A stretch of DNA of 64,000 nucleotides from Microbulbifer pacificus (GTDB lineage Bacteria; Pseudomonadota; Gammaproteobacteria; Pseudomonadales; Cellvibrionaceae). Positions 18,970 to 27,742 of this stretch are shown here, piece by piece (within the stretch, counting starts at the first letter, position 1; each line of letters starts with the position of its first letter). Location of the stretch: positions 131,501-195,500 of the forward strand of contig NZ_PREV01000026.1 in NCBI RefSeq assembly GCF_002959965.1, given 5' to 3'. The notes beneath the pieces are model-generated. The model saw only the letters and a list, made by a program, of their open reading frames with translations, was not told the DNA's origin and made no database searches. Position numbers and translations under genes: made by a program.

Positions 18970-20259
18970 TCAATCCTGGCGCAGGGTGCCGATCGGAATA
19001 GGAATGTCAAAGTACTCCGCACCGGTCCCCATTCCGCTCTCACAACTGTTGGGCGGCAGCGTACAGGCGTTGCGGGTGGATGGGCACTCGGCAGCCCAGA
19101 ACATGTACCCCAAAAAGCCATTACTGCTGCCGGCACCGTTGGGCTGAACGTTCTGCACAAATTCGCCCTTCGCCAACTGGGTGGAGTTGAGGAAATCCAC
19201 ACAGTTTTCATTGGGTTGATTGCCATCGGTCAACCACATGCTCACTGCCACCTTGGCCGGAGCCTTGGGGAGAATCGGCGGGTTGTAATTGAACTTGCCG
19301 TCCACGTGCTCCTGCCACTGATCGGTAGTGGGCTCGCCGCGGGGTACCATGGCATTGATGTAATCAAGTTTGCCGTTCGGCAGCCAATCCGCGGAAGCGC
19401 GGCGGCTCAGCTCCTGCAGATAGCGATTACCTACCGCGAGATCCATCGTCAGGACACCACCGCCACTCAGAGAGCGATAGGTATCGATAAAGGTCTCGAT
19501 GCCGGCGAGCTGATCGGCACTTGGTGTGCCGTTTTCCCAGTCGATCTCAAACCCGTCCAACCCCAGATCCAGTACCGCCTGATGTGAGGCCATGGCCAGG
19601 CCTTCGGCATCAGTAACAAGCGCAGTATCCCAGGCATCGGTGTAGGTCAGCCCCCCCATGGACACCATCACCCGGATACCGTGCGCCTTGAAATAATCGA
19701 CCACGTCACTGGTCATTCCCCGCGGAATACCATTCAGGAAATTCTCATCGGTGGTCTGGTTCAACAGTTTCATGGGTTCCAGGAAACTCAGTATCACCAG
19801 ATTGACCGATGGCGTTCCATCCCCGCGATCGATGATCCAATGGTTGGCCTGATCAAACTCGGCGCCCGGCGCGGTGTCCCTCGGCTGGCTCCAGTCACAG
19901 TAGTGGTTACCACAGTGCCAGACACCATAAATGGACATCGGCGTGCCGCTGCCTCCGGAGGAGGAGCCACCGGAAGATCCGGAGGACGAGGAAGAGGAGC
20001 TGCCCCCCGAGCTGGACGATGAGCCGCCGGTGTCACAGGCACCCAGAACAACCCAGGGATCACCTTTGGTCGGCTGGTTCTTGGTGGTGGCAGGCGCAAT
20101 GGCTTCATAAGCGGTGCCATTGAGCTGCACCTGATCCCCGGCCTGGTAGCTGGTCTGCCGGCTCCACTCTGGCAAGCCCGAGCAGTCGAAAGCAAAACCC
20201 GGTACAGCGAGGAATATTCCCAGGCAGGTGAGGATTACCGCGGTTACATTTTTGAGCAT
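18970..20259 (-). CDS. Secreted GH18 chitinase with CBM5/12-type chitin-binding module
   Basis: The 429-residue protein starts at the ATG at 20259 (AGGAT upstream; the frame extends 14 residues further without a ribosome site). It has a signal peptide (about 1-24), a small chitin-binding module (about 25-75, with PEWSRQTSYQAGDQV and the Y/W aromatics of CBM5/12), a Ser/Gly linker (about 78-106), and a GH18 domain (about 108-425). The SxGG motif is VSMGG at 199-203 and the catalytic motif is DGFEIDWE (235-242) with E242 as acid; the second Asp of the usual DxxDxDxE is Glu here. It should hydrolyse chitin outside the cell. Confidence 0.9.
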   Translation of the reverse strand: MLKNVTAVILTCLGIFLAVPGFAFDCSGLPEWSRQTSYQAGDQVQLNGTAYEAIAPATTKNQPTKGDPWVVLGACDTGGSSSSSGGSSSSSSSGSSGGSSSGGSGTPMSIYGVWHCGNHYCDWSQPRDTAPGAEFDQANHWIIDRGDGTPSVNLVILSFLEPMKLLNQTTDENFLNGIPRGMTSDVVDYFKAHGIRVMVSMGGLTYTDAWDTALVTDAEGLAMASHQAVLDLGLDGFEIDWENGTPSADQLAGIETFIDTYRSLSGGGVLTMDLAVGNRYLQELSRRASADWLPNGKLDYINAMVPRGEPTTDQWQEHVDGKFNYNPPILPKAPAKVAVSMWLTDGNQPNENCVDFLNSTQLAKGEFVQNVQPNGAGSSNGFLGYMFWAAECPSTRNACTLPPNSCESGMGTGAEYFDIPIPIGTLRQD

Positions 20260-20595
20260 CTTGTTATCCTTTTTCTTTTTCAGCTTTGACCATTCCGACA
20301 AATGACATAAATCACCATCTGCGCTTGATCAGGTAGGCGGCCCAACAGGTTGTATAACCACCCAACTTCAAAACCTGTCAGGTCATGGCGAAAAAAACTA
20401 CCAAAAAGATCGCCAATCAAAAGTTAGAATGTACCAACAAGCGGTGCAACCCGCCCGCTGGGTAATTCCATCTGCAAGCCGAAAAAATATTCAATTTGAG
20501 AGAAGGGTCTCACTTCCCATCCGCAAGAAAAGGCGCAAAAGAACGGTTATACACTCGGGTCAATGACTGCGGATGGATACTGCTTGGCGGGACGC
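20260..20595. other. Non-coding gap upstream of the chitinase gene
   Basis: About 336 bases between the chitinase start and the end of the EntS-like MFS gene, lower in GC than the surroundings. It must hold the chitinase promoter. I found no clear operator, strong terminator or small reading frame in it. Confidence 0.6.
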
Positions 20596-21843
20596 TCAGT
20601 CGCTGGTATCGCCCCCTATACGTAGATGTCTCAGGGCCCCACTGGCGGAGACAAGTAACAGCGCCATAAAACTGAGAATCCCAGCCCACAGCAACGTAGT
20701 CAGAGGGGCGGCATATTCGCTGATCACACCGGCGGCCAACGCACCGATGGCTGCAGAGCCGAACAGGGACAGCTGGTAGATGGAAATGATGCGGCTGCGA
20801 ACCTGCTCTGGAGCCAGCAACTGGACAATAGCGCGCCCCAGACCGGCAGAGGCCGCAGCCACCGCGCCCCAGCAGGCGCACAGCACCATCAGGCCAAAGG
20901 GCGTGGGACCAAAGCTGATAGCAACCAGCAGTACGGCACTGTACAGCAGGCACATCAGCACCCCGCGGCCGGGCTGGTTGCCTTGCCCCCGCCGCAACAT
21001 GGTTACCGTCGCAATCACCGTACCCACCACAAACGCGATCTGCAGGCTGGCGTAGTAGCTGGCACCGCGTGCATAACTCTCCGCCATCAGCGGCAGCACC
21101 ACCAGAAATACGCCGATATGTACCAGGCCGTTAAATCCCACCACCAGCACCAGTTCCAGAATTGCGCGATTCCTGCGCACCTCGGCAAACCCCTCCAGCA
21201 GCGCCGATGGCAGCCTCTGCGAAGGCTTTTCCGGAGCGGGGCCTGAGTGGCGCATGGAGAAGAAAAATAACGCGGCAACTGCGAGGGTACACACCTGGAT
21301 CAACAGCAGCAGTTCCGCGCCCCAGTAATCGAAACGACTCGCCAGCAGCATACCCACCGCCTGCCCGCCATACTGGGCCAGCATCATCCAGGTCACGGTG
21401 TGTTGCACCCGCGCCTCGCTCAGCCGGGCGGTGCCGTCCCGCGGCCTGCGCGCACAGCGTTGTACCAGATTATCCCGCGCCGGCTGCAGAAATGCGGTGC
21501 AGATACCGAGGCTGACACCGTAGGCGAGCAACAGTATCAGGCTCGGCACCCGTTGCAGAAGGTATACGGCCAGTAGCGCATGGCACAGCGCCAGCCCCAC
21601 ACAGGACAGTGCCGCCACCCGCGCCGAATCGAAGCGGTCGGCAAGCGCGCCACCGAACAGCAGAAATACGAGATTTGGCAGCAATACCGAAGCCTGTACC
21701 CACCCCAGTTGCAGTGCCGGCAAGTCCACCAGGGAAACGGCAATCCACGGCAACAGGATCACCTGCAGGCCGGTGGCGAGTGAGGTGCCGCTGTAGCCGA
21801 AAAGGAAGGTTCGCAGTCGTGCCGCCAGTGCGGGAAATGCCAT
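20596..21843 (-). CDS. MFS exporter of the EntS/MFS_3 type
   Basis: 415 residues with twelve membrane segments. The opening FLFGYSGTSLATGLQVILLP, the GGALADRFDSARV loop and VGVQ-like patterns after helix 10 resemble EntS and other multidrug or siderophore exporters of the MFS_3 group. No siderophore genes are in the window, so the exported compound is unknown. It has its own upstream gap of 91 bases to the TgpA gene end. Confidence 0.8.
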   Translation of the reverse strand: MAFPALAARLRTFLFGYSGTSLATGLQVILLPWIAVSLVDLPALQLGWVQASVLLPNLVFLLFGGALADRFDSARVAALSCVGLALCHALLAVYLLQRVPSLILLLAYGVSLGICTAFLQPARDNLVQRCARRPRDGTARLSEARVQHTVTWMMLAQYGGQAVGMLLASRFDYWGAELLLLIQVCTLAVAALFFFSMRHSGPAPEKPSQRLPSALLEGFAEVRRNRAILELVLVVGFNGLVHIGVFLVVLPLMAESYARGASYYASLQIAFVVGTVIATVTMLRRGQGNQPGRGVLMCLLYSAVLLVAISFGPTPFGLMVLCACWGAVAAASAGLGRAIVQLLAPEQVRSRIISIYQLSLFGSAAIGALAAGVISEYAAPLTTLLWAGILSFMALLLVSASGALRHLRIGGDTSD

Positions 21844-21934
21844 TGCTGAATCCGGGGTCGGGTTTGCGCGATGCGCCAGTGCCGCGTTGTGGGTGGCGCC
21901 GGGGCCGCCCGAGGGGGCGCTATTGTCACACAGA

Positions 21935-24004
21935 TTACACGGTTGTGGGGCGTGCCCGTCGCAGCGGCCAGAACCGTCTCAGTAAGCGCCGCAGCTGGCG
22001 CTCGGCCGCAGTATTGTCGCCGTAGGCGGCGCGCTCGTAGGCCAGGGTGATCCGTCGGGCCATAGGCCCCAGTCGCGGTACTTCCCGCTCGATACGGCGA
22101 GCGTAATCTCCCGGCGCCTCACCGGGGTTGCGGGCGAATCCCGCACGTGCCATGCGCTGGCAAAAGCGCAAATAGAGACGGCTGTGCATGGGCAGTGCAG
22201 GCCCCCGGCTACTGAAGTGCAGCCACAGCATCAACAACGCCAGAGCAAGGATGACCGGCAACCCCAGCAGCAGCGTCAGGCGCAGGGGGGATACCTGCCC
22301 CAGCAACCGGGTCAGCAGCCCCTGCTGACGCTGCTGATCAAAGCTCACCACGGTCTGGTACCAGCGGTAGTTGATCATGTCCCACTGCAGGCGCAGGCGG
22401 GTGATGAACGCGATCTTGTGCAGTGGTATCAGCGCGTCCTGCATGAATTCTTCGGCGGCAGCACTCTGCAGTCCGTCGCGGATACGCTCCGGCGCCACCG
22501 CGGCAGTGGGATCGACGCGCACCCAGCCTCGCCCCGCGAGCCATATCTCGGCCCAGGCGTGAGCGTCGTACTGTCGCACCAGCAGATAGCCCTGCTGCTC
22601 CACCCACTCACCGCCCTGATAGCCTGCCACCACCCGTGCCGGCACACCGGCGGCACGCATGGTGAACACGTAACTGCTGGCGAAGTGCTCACAGAAACCC
22701 TGACGGGTGGAAAACAGGAATTCGTCAACCGTATCCGCTCCCAATACGGGTGGGCGCAGGGTATAGGTGAAACGGCGATGGTAAAGGTCCAGCAGCGCTG
22801 CGGAAATCTGCTCGGCACTCAGGCCTTCGTCGAGCCGCGCCCGCGCCCAGGCGCGCGCTTCCGGGTTTCCGTCGCTCGGCAATTGCAGATGTCGCCGCTG
22901 CTCCGCCGCACTCAGCGGCTCGTTGCGTACCAGGCTCTCCCGCGGCCAGGAACGCACATCGTAGGCGAGACGGCTACCCACCGGCATGCGGTAAACGAGA
23001 GTGTCGTCACCCGTGGCACTGACCCCCTCCGTCTCCGAGTGCGGGCGCGCCAGGGAAAACAGCCAGGGAGTGTGACTCGCCTCCTGAATCACCTGATAGC
23101 GATAGCGCGGGCCCACGGCCGGTAGTGTCTGCTCACTTTCTGCCGGTTCGCCGGCGTCGTGAAAACGACCGCTGCGCCCACGGCGCCAGCCGGCGTAGTG
23201 CCGCTCCAGATCCGGTTCACTCCAGCGACGGCCGTCGAAGCGGGTGTACACCAACCCGCGCCAGTACCGTTGCTCAGGAGGGGGCAGGGGGCCGTCGAAG
23301 GCGATGCGCAGGGCGGGTTTGTCGGATTTGGACAGTTCGCTGAAATCCCCCGGGCTCATGGAATCACTGATGCCGGTGGACGCCTTGGCGCTGTTCTGCG
23401 GCACCGCCCACAGTGGTCCCAGGCGCGGCATCACCACAAACAGCACCAGCATGACCGGCACCGCCTGCGCCAGCAGTTTTGCCGACAGCCCCAGCGCCCT
23501 CCCCGGGCGTGCACTACCCCTGCCCTGCTGGGCCGCCAGCGCCGCGGTGATCAGCACCACGCACAATATGCCGTAGAGGGCATAGGGTATCGTCTGCTCG
23601 AATATAAACAGGGTGGCGGCGAGGAAGTACGCCAGCATCAGGCTCAACAGCGCGTCGCGCCGGCTTACCAGCTCAATGTTTTTCAGGGTAAATGACACCG
23701 CCAGCAGTGCCACCATGGGTTCCAGCGCAAACCAGCGCCGGTAAGTAAGCACCAGCCCCAGCACGGCGAGCGAGACCGCCAGCAGTTTTACCAGGCGCCC
23801 GGGCATTTCGCGGCGGCCACGAAACACTTGAAGACGCCAGTAGACCGCCACCGTCCAGGCCCCCAGCAGCCACAGCGGCAGATGGGCAAAATGCGGTAGC
23901 AGTACCGCCAGCTGCGCGGCAAAGATCCACAGCAGGCTCTCTCGCGGCAGCAGGGACTGCAGCTGGCTATGGCCGTGGGGGCTATTGCTTTGGGCGGGAC
24001 TCAC
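21935..24004 (-). CDS. tgpA: TgpA-type membrane transglutaminase (DUF3488 + transglutaminase core + DUF4129)
   Basis: The 689-residue protein has six membrane segments in its first 190 residues, a periplasmic transglutaminase-like core with the catalytic triad Cys in TRQGFCEHFASSYV, His in QYDAHAWAEIW and Asp in VRVDPTAAV, a further membrane segment and a C-terminal DUF4129 region. I start it at the GTG at 24004, whose bases overlap the stop codon of the DUF58 gene (GTGA); the longer open frame is not preceded by a ribosome site. In Pseudomonas the homologue is needed for viability. With MoxR and DUF58 it forms a standard envelope module. Confidence 0.9.
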   Translation of the reverse strand: MSPAQSNSPHGHSQLQSLLPRESLLWIFAAQLAVLLPHFAHLPLWLLGAWTVAVYWRLQVFRGRREMPGRLVKLLAVSLAVLGLVLTYRRWFALEPMVALLAVSFTLKNIELVSRRDALLSLMLAYFLAATLFIFEQTIPYALYGILCVVLITAALAAQQGRGSARPGRALGLSAKLLAQAVPVMLVLFVVMPRLGPLWAVPQNSAKASTGISDSMSPGDFSELSKSDKPALRIAFDGPLPPPEQRYWRGLVYTRFDGRRWSEPDLERHYAGWRRGRSGRFHDAGEPAESEQTLPAVGPRYRYQVIQEASHTPWLFSLARPHSETEGVSATGDDTLVYRMPVGSRLAYDVRSWPRESLVRNEPLSAAEQRRHLQLPSDGNPEARAWARARLDEGLSAEQISAALLDLYHRRFTYTLRPPVLGADTVDEFLFSTRQGFCEHFASSYVFTMRAAGVPARVVAGYQGGEWVEQQGYLLVRQYDAHAWAEIWLAGRGWVRVDPTAAVAPERIRDGLQSAAAEEFMQDALIPLHKIAFITRLRLQWDMINYRWYQTVVSFDQQRQQGLLTRLLGQVSPLRLTLLLGLPVILALALLMLWLHFSSRGPALPMHSRLYLRFCQRMARAGFARNPGEAPGDYARRIEREVPRLGPMARRITLAYERAAYGDNTAAERQLRRLLRRFWPLRRARPTTV

Positions 24005-25029
24005 GCACCGACTCCCTGCACCGGGAACAGCGCCAGCAGGCCAAGCAGATGGGACTTGTGCGCACCGCCGAGACCCGGAGCAACGGTCTGGCCGGGAAGA
24101 CGCAGGCCATAGGGTATCTGCGCGCGCTCGGCGTCCACTATCCACGAACAGAGATTGCTGAGACGGGTTTCCACATCGCGCCCCGCCAGCAAGTCCCAGT
24201 CGAGCCACAGGCGCGCGTCGCTGCCGGAAGCGTATTCCTTGCTGTAGAGATCGCGACCGCTGGCATACTGCTTCCAGGCTACATGGCGCAGAGAGTCACC
24301 GGGCTGATAGTGTTTGAGACCGGCGAAATCGTCGCCGCTGGAAGAGTGCGCCAGCTCCTGGTCCCCTTCACCTGCGTTCGCGCCCAGCGGCAGTGGCCCC
24401 GCGGATTTCGGCTGCGGGTAGACCAGAAATTCCACATCCAGGTCCACCCAGCTCCAGCAGCGGAACAATCCGAGCGGAAAACGGCTCTCCACCAGAATGC
24501 GTGGCGCGCGTACCCGGCCGCGCCGTACCAGCGGCAGATCGAGGCGGATCTCGCGACCATCGCGCCCGGCCGCCACATCCACCAGTGCACCCTCCTCCGG
24601 CGGCCACGCGAGCCGGATCCGCTCGTGAAAGCGCTTGCCGGTTTTCGTGAGCCGAATACGCGCCTGGCCGTAATCGCCGGCAAACGCGGGCTCGGCCTCC
24701 ACCAGCTGCAATTTCAGTCCGGAGAGATTGGCAAAGGTATGCACCGGCAGCACCACAAACAGGCCCGCCAGCAAAAAGGCGAGAGCAAATACCAGATTGT
24801 TTTCGTAGTTGGTGCCGAGTAACCACAGCAGCGTGACCACCAGTACAAAACCCATACCCGCGAGGGTGGGAATGACAAACAGCCTGCGGTGGTTGAGAAC
24901 AACACTGGCAGAGGCCGGAGCGCGGCGATCCAGCCAGCGGAGCCAGCGTTTGCGGAACAGGCGCGGAATCCGGTTGTCGTTGGCGGAGTTGCTGCGAGTG
25001 GTGGCAGTTTTCTCGAGCACGCTATTCAC
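24001..25029 (-). CDS. DUF58 domain membrane protein
   Basis: 342 residues. Two membrane segments lie at about 52-92 (LFVIPTLAGMGFVLVVTLLW and VFALAFLLAGLFVVLPVHT). The DUF58 motif is the DFAGLKHYQPGDSLRHVAW stretch with a following RDLYSKEY and a VWA-like tail. DUF58 proteins nearly always sit between a MoxR ATPase and a TgpA-like protein, as here; a role in envelope protein assembly or maturation has been proposed. The stop codon overlaps the tgpA start. Confidence 0.9.
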   Translation of the reverse strand: MNSVLEKTATTRSNSANDNRIPRLFRKRWLRWLDRRAPASASVVLNHRRLFVIPTLAGMGFVLVVTLLWLLGTNYENNLVFALAFLLAGLFVVLPVHTFANLSGLKLQLVEAEPAFAGDYGQARIRLTKTGKRFHERIRLAWPPEEGALVDVAAGRDGREIRLDLPLVRRGRVRAPRILVESRFPLGLFRCWSWVDLDVEFLVYPQPKSAGPLPLGANAGEGDQELAHSSSGDDFAGLKHYQPGDSLRHVAWKQYASGRDLYSKEYASGSDARLWLDWDLLAGRDVETRLSNLCSWIVDAERAQIPYGLRLPGQTVAPGLGGAHKSHLLGLLALFPVQGVGA

Positions 25030-25055
25030 ATCCTTTCTTCATCGCCCCGGTGATA

Positions 25056-25967
25056 TCAAGCGGCGATGATATCGACCTGATGCATCATCCGCTCCACCAG
25101 CTGCGTGCCGTCGCCGCCGTCCGTCTGCAGACGGTGGCCGGCAACGGCGGGCAGGACGGCCTGCAGATCTTCCGGCAGCAGGTGACCGCGGTTATGAATC
25201 AACGCCCAGGCGCGGGCGGCGTGCAGCAGTGCCAGCGCACCACGCGGCGACAGACCGACCGCACATTCCGGGCTGTGACGGCTGTGCTGAACCAGTCGCT
25301 CCAGATAGTCGAGAAGGGACTCGGATGCCTTGACCTGACCGACAAGCGATTGCAGTTTTTTCAGCCCCTCGCTGTTGATACGCGGTTTGAGCTGGGCAAG
25401 CTGGGCACGCGGGTCGACGCCCTGAAACAGCGCCCTTTCCGCTTCACGGGTGGGATAGCCGAGGCTGATGCGCATCAGGAAACGGTCGAGCTGGGACTCC
25501 GGCAACACAAAAGTGCCGGACTGTTGCAGTGGATTCTGGGTGGCGATGACAAAGAAGGGTTCCGGCAGTGGGCGGGTTTCACCGTCGACACTGACCTGGC
25601 GCTCTTCCATCGCCTCAAGCAGCGCACTCTGGGTTTTGGGAGAACTGCGGTTGATTTCATCCGCCAGTAAAAGCTGGCTGAACACCGGGCCCTCGTGAAA
25701 ACGGAACTGGCCAGACTCACGCTCGAAGATGCTGACGCCGAGGATATCGGCCGGGAGCATGTCACTGGTGAACTGCACCCGTTTATAGGAAAGACCGAGA
25801 ACCTGCGCGAGCGCGTGCGCCAGCGTCGTCTTGCCCATGCCCGGCAGGTCTTCGATCAGCAGGTGCCCGCGGGCCAACAGGGAGGCCAGAGCAAGTTTTA
25901 CCTGATGTTCCTTGCCCAGCAGGACCTTGCCGATATCGGCGACGATGGCGGAAATAACTTTTTGCAC
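25056..25967 (-). CDS. MoxR family AAA+ ATPase
   Basis: 303 residues with Walker A in DLPGMGKTTLAHALA (about 40-54), Walker B in LLLADEINRSSPKTQSALLEAMEE and the sensor-1 IATQNP motif, followed by the helical lid. It matches the AAA_3 MoxR class, chaperone-like ATPases that help mature partner proteins. First gene of the MoxR-DUF58-TgpA operon with a 26-base gap to DUF58. Confidence 0.93.
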   Translation of the reverse strand: MQKVISAIVADIGKVLLGKEHQVKLALASLLARGHLLIEDLPGMGKTTLAHALAQVLGLSYKRVQFTSDMLPADILGVSIFERESGQFRFHEGPVFSQLLLADEINRSSPKTQSALLEAMEERQVSVDGETRPLPEPFFVIATQNPLQQSGTFVLPESQLDRFLMRISLGYPTREAERALFQGVDPRAQLAQLKPRINSEGLKKLQSLVGQVKASESLLDYLERLVQHSRHSPECAVGLSPRGALALLHAARAWALIHNRGHLLPEDLQAVLPAVAGHRLQTDGGDGTQLVERMMHQVDIIAA

Positions 25968-26068
25968 GGCTAATCCATTACTGCTCGGTTTTTCTTCAAT
26001 AGCTAATGATAGGCCCGCAGTGAGCGGGCACTATCCAGCAAGCCACATTCCGCGCCATTGTGGCCCTA

Positions 26069-27253
26069 TTAATCCAGCGACGACAAGCCTCGCGCCAGAT
26101 CGGCTTTCAGGTCTTCAGAGTTTTCCAGACCCACCGAGATGCGGATCAGGTTTTCGCTAATCCCCGCTTTCGCCTTGTCCTCTTCGCTCAAGCGACCGTG
26201 AGTGGTAGTGGCCGGATGCACGATAGTGCTCTTGGCGTCGCCGAGGTTGGCGGTAACCGAGAAGATCCTGCACGCATCGATCACCTTCCACGCCGCCTCG
26301 CGCCCACCCTTGACGGTAAAACTGAACACCGCACCAAAACCCGATTGCTGGGCAGCGGCAAGCTGGTGGTTGGGATGGCTGGGGAGACCGGCGTAATTCA
26401 CTTTTTCCACCTGCGGCTGCTCGTTCAGCCACCAGGCAATATCCAGTGCACTGCTACAGTGGGCGCGCATGCGCAAATTGAGGGTCTCAAGGCCCTTCAG
26501 AAATACCCAGGCATTGAACGGGCTCATGCTCGGGCCACAGGTGCGCAGGAAGATGACGATCTCATCCATCACCTCTTTCTTGCCCACTACCACACCACCC
26601 ACGCAACGCCCCTGACCGTCGAGGAATTTGGTGGCGGAGTGCACGACGATGTCGGCGCCGAGGTCCAGCGGGCGCTGCAGTGCCGGCGTGCAGAAACAGT
26701 TGTCCACCACCAGCTGCGCACCGGCGCTGTGGGCGAGATCGGCCATTGCTCGGATATCCGCGACTTCGCACAGGGGGTTGGACGGGGTTTCCATAAACAG
26801 CAGCCTGGTATCGCCATCCAGCGCGTCTTTCCACGCCTGCAGGTCGGTGAGATCAACGAAGGTGACCTTGACGCCAAACTTGACCATATAGCGGGTAAAC
26901 AGCGCGGTGGTGGTGCCGAACACACTGCGGGAACAGATGACCTTGTCACCGCTTTTCAGCAGCGCCATGCACAGACTCAGGATCGCAGCCATGCCACTGG
27001 ACGTGGCTACCGCGGCCTCCCCACCTTCCATCGCGGCGATGCGCTGTTCGAACATGCGCACGGTGGGGTTGGTGTAGCGCGAATAGACATTGCCGGGGGA
27101 TTCCCCGGAGAAACGCGCGGCGGCTTCTGCCGCGGAGGGAAAGACGTAACTGGAGGTGGTGTAAATTGGCTCTGAGTGCTCGCCTTCCGCCGACCGGCTC
27201 TGGCCTGCACGTACCGCCAGCGTCTCCAGTGCGTAGCCGTCGTCTTCAAACAT
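26069..27253 (-). CDS. metZ: O-succinylhomoserine sulfhydrylase
   Basis: 394 residues of the Cys/Met PLP-dependent family. The PLP lysine is in VVHSATKFLDGQG; the phosphate-binding SSGMAAI and the SRYTNPTVRMFEQRIAAMEGG opening are clear. MetZ makes homocysteine directly from O-succinylhomoserine and sulphide. The purF-metZ order is the same as in pseudomonads and supports MetZ over MetB. Its upstream region (27254-27742) is unusually long and holds two structured repeats. Confidence 0.92.
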   Translation of the reverse strand: MFEDDGYALETLAVRAGQSRSAEGEHSEPIYTTSSYVFPSAAEAAARFSGESPGNVYSRYTNPTVRMFEQRIAAMEGGEAAVATSSGMAAILSLCMALLKSGDKVICSRSVFGTTTALFTRYMVKFGVKVTFVDLTDLQAWKDALDGDTRLLFMETPSNPLCEVADIRAMADLAHSAGAQLVVDNCFCTPALQRPLDLGADIVVHSATKFLDGQGRCVGGVVVGKKEVMDEIVIFLRTCGPSMSPFNAWVFLKGLETLNLRMRAHCSSALDIAWWLNEQPQVEKVNYAGLPSHPNHQLAAAQQSGFGAVFSFTVKGGREAAWKVIDACRIFSVTANLGDAKSTIVHPATTTHGRLSEEDKAKAGISENLIRISVGLENSEDLKADLARGLSSLD

Positions 27254-27392
27254 GGATTAACCGTCCCGGGTCTGTGTGATTGGAGCCGGTAATCTTAACC
27301 CATGAAGCTGAAAGTGTTGGAACAGGAAGTTCAAATGCTCAAGATGGATAAAAAGCTACAAAGCAAAAAACTACAAATCGAAGGCAGAGTGA

Positions 27393-27482
27393 CGGGGATT
27401 CGTTTTCAAAAGCGTCGCAAACAGGGATGTTTGCGACGCAGCGTACAGGGATGTATTCCCAGCGGTTTTGAAAACGAATACC
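27393..27482 (+). repeat. Structured intergenic element, copy A
   Basis: An 18-base arm (27393-27410) pairs with 27465-27482 with one mismatch. Inside are two hairpins: an 11-bp stem at 27411-27438 with hexaloop AGGGAT, and a short stem at 27442-27455 reading GTACAGGGATGTAT, also with loop AGGGAT. The layout is a three-way junction. Copies B and C share the layout and loops. As RNA, the second hairpin fits the CsrA/RsmA consensus RUACARGGAUGU. I treat it as a dispersed structured repeat; an RNA role is inference. Confidence 0.8.
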
Positions 27483-27532
27483 CGGCGCTTTGCCGCCACT
27501 GCGGGGAACTACGGAGTAACTGGGGGGTGCGG

Positions 27533-27548
27533 CTAGCTACGTAGCTAG
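27533..27548. repeat. 16-bp perfect palindrome between repeat copies A and B
   Basis: CTAGCTACGTAGCTAG lies midway between the two structured elements and is followed on the plus strand by TTTCTT. It could be a weak terminator for a plus-strand RNA covering copy A, or an unrelated operator. Confidence 0.5.
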
Positions 27549-27565
27549 TTTCTTGGCGACACCGC

Positions 27566-27661
27566 TACCGATAGGCCATTGCGAGACACGCCGTGAACCC
27601 ATCCCTGGGGGCTCTTCCGCGAGGTCCCTCTCGCGGAAGGTCTCGCAATGGCCTATCGGTA
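27566..27661 (-). repeat. Structured intergenic element, copy B
   Basis: Perfect 21-base arms at 27566-27586 and 27641-27661 enclose 54 bases. Read on the minus strand these hold a 10-bp hairpin (about 27614-27639, loop AGGGAC), then a 29-base core (27587-27615) with a second small hairpin CCC-AGGGAT-GGG (27598-27609). The 29-base core differs from copy C at one position only, while arms and first stem differ completely but remain self-complementary. It lies downstream of purF. Confidence 0.85.
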
Positions 27662-27742
27662 TCGATGCCTTCGCATTGCCCTAAAACACTTCGGCTCACC
27701 GATTGGTGGGCCGAAAGCTTGGGGGATAAACGGAGTTACAAA

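Noticed and set aside
27302..27544. An 80-codon plus-strand reading frame between metZ and purF
   Set aside because: It runs through structured element A, has no ribosome site and its peptide reflects the inverted repeats rather than a protein-like composition.
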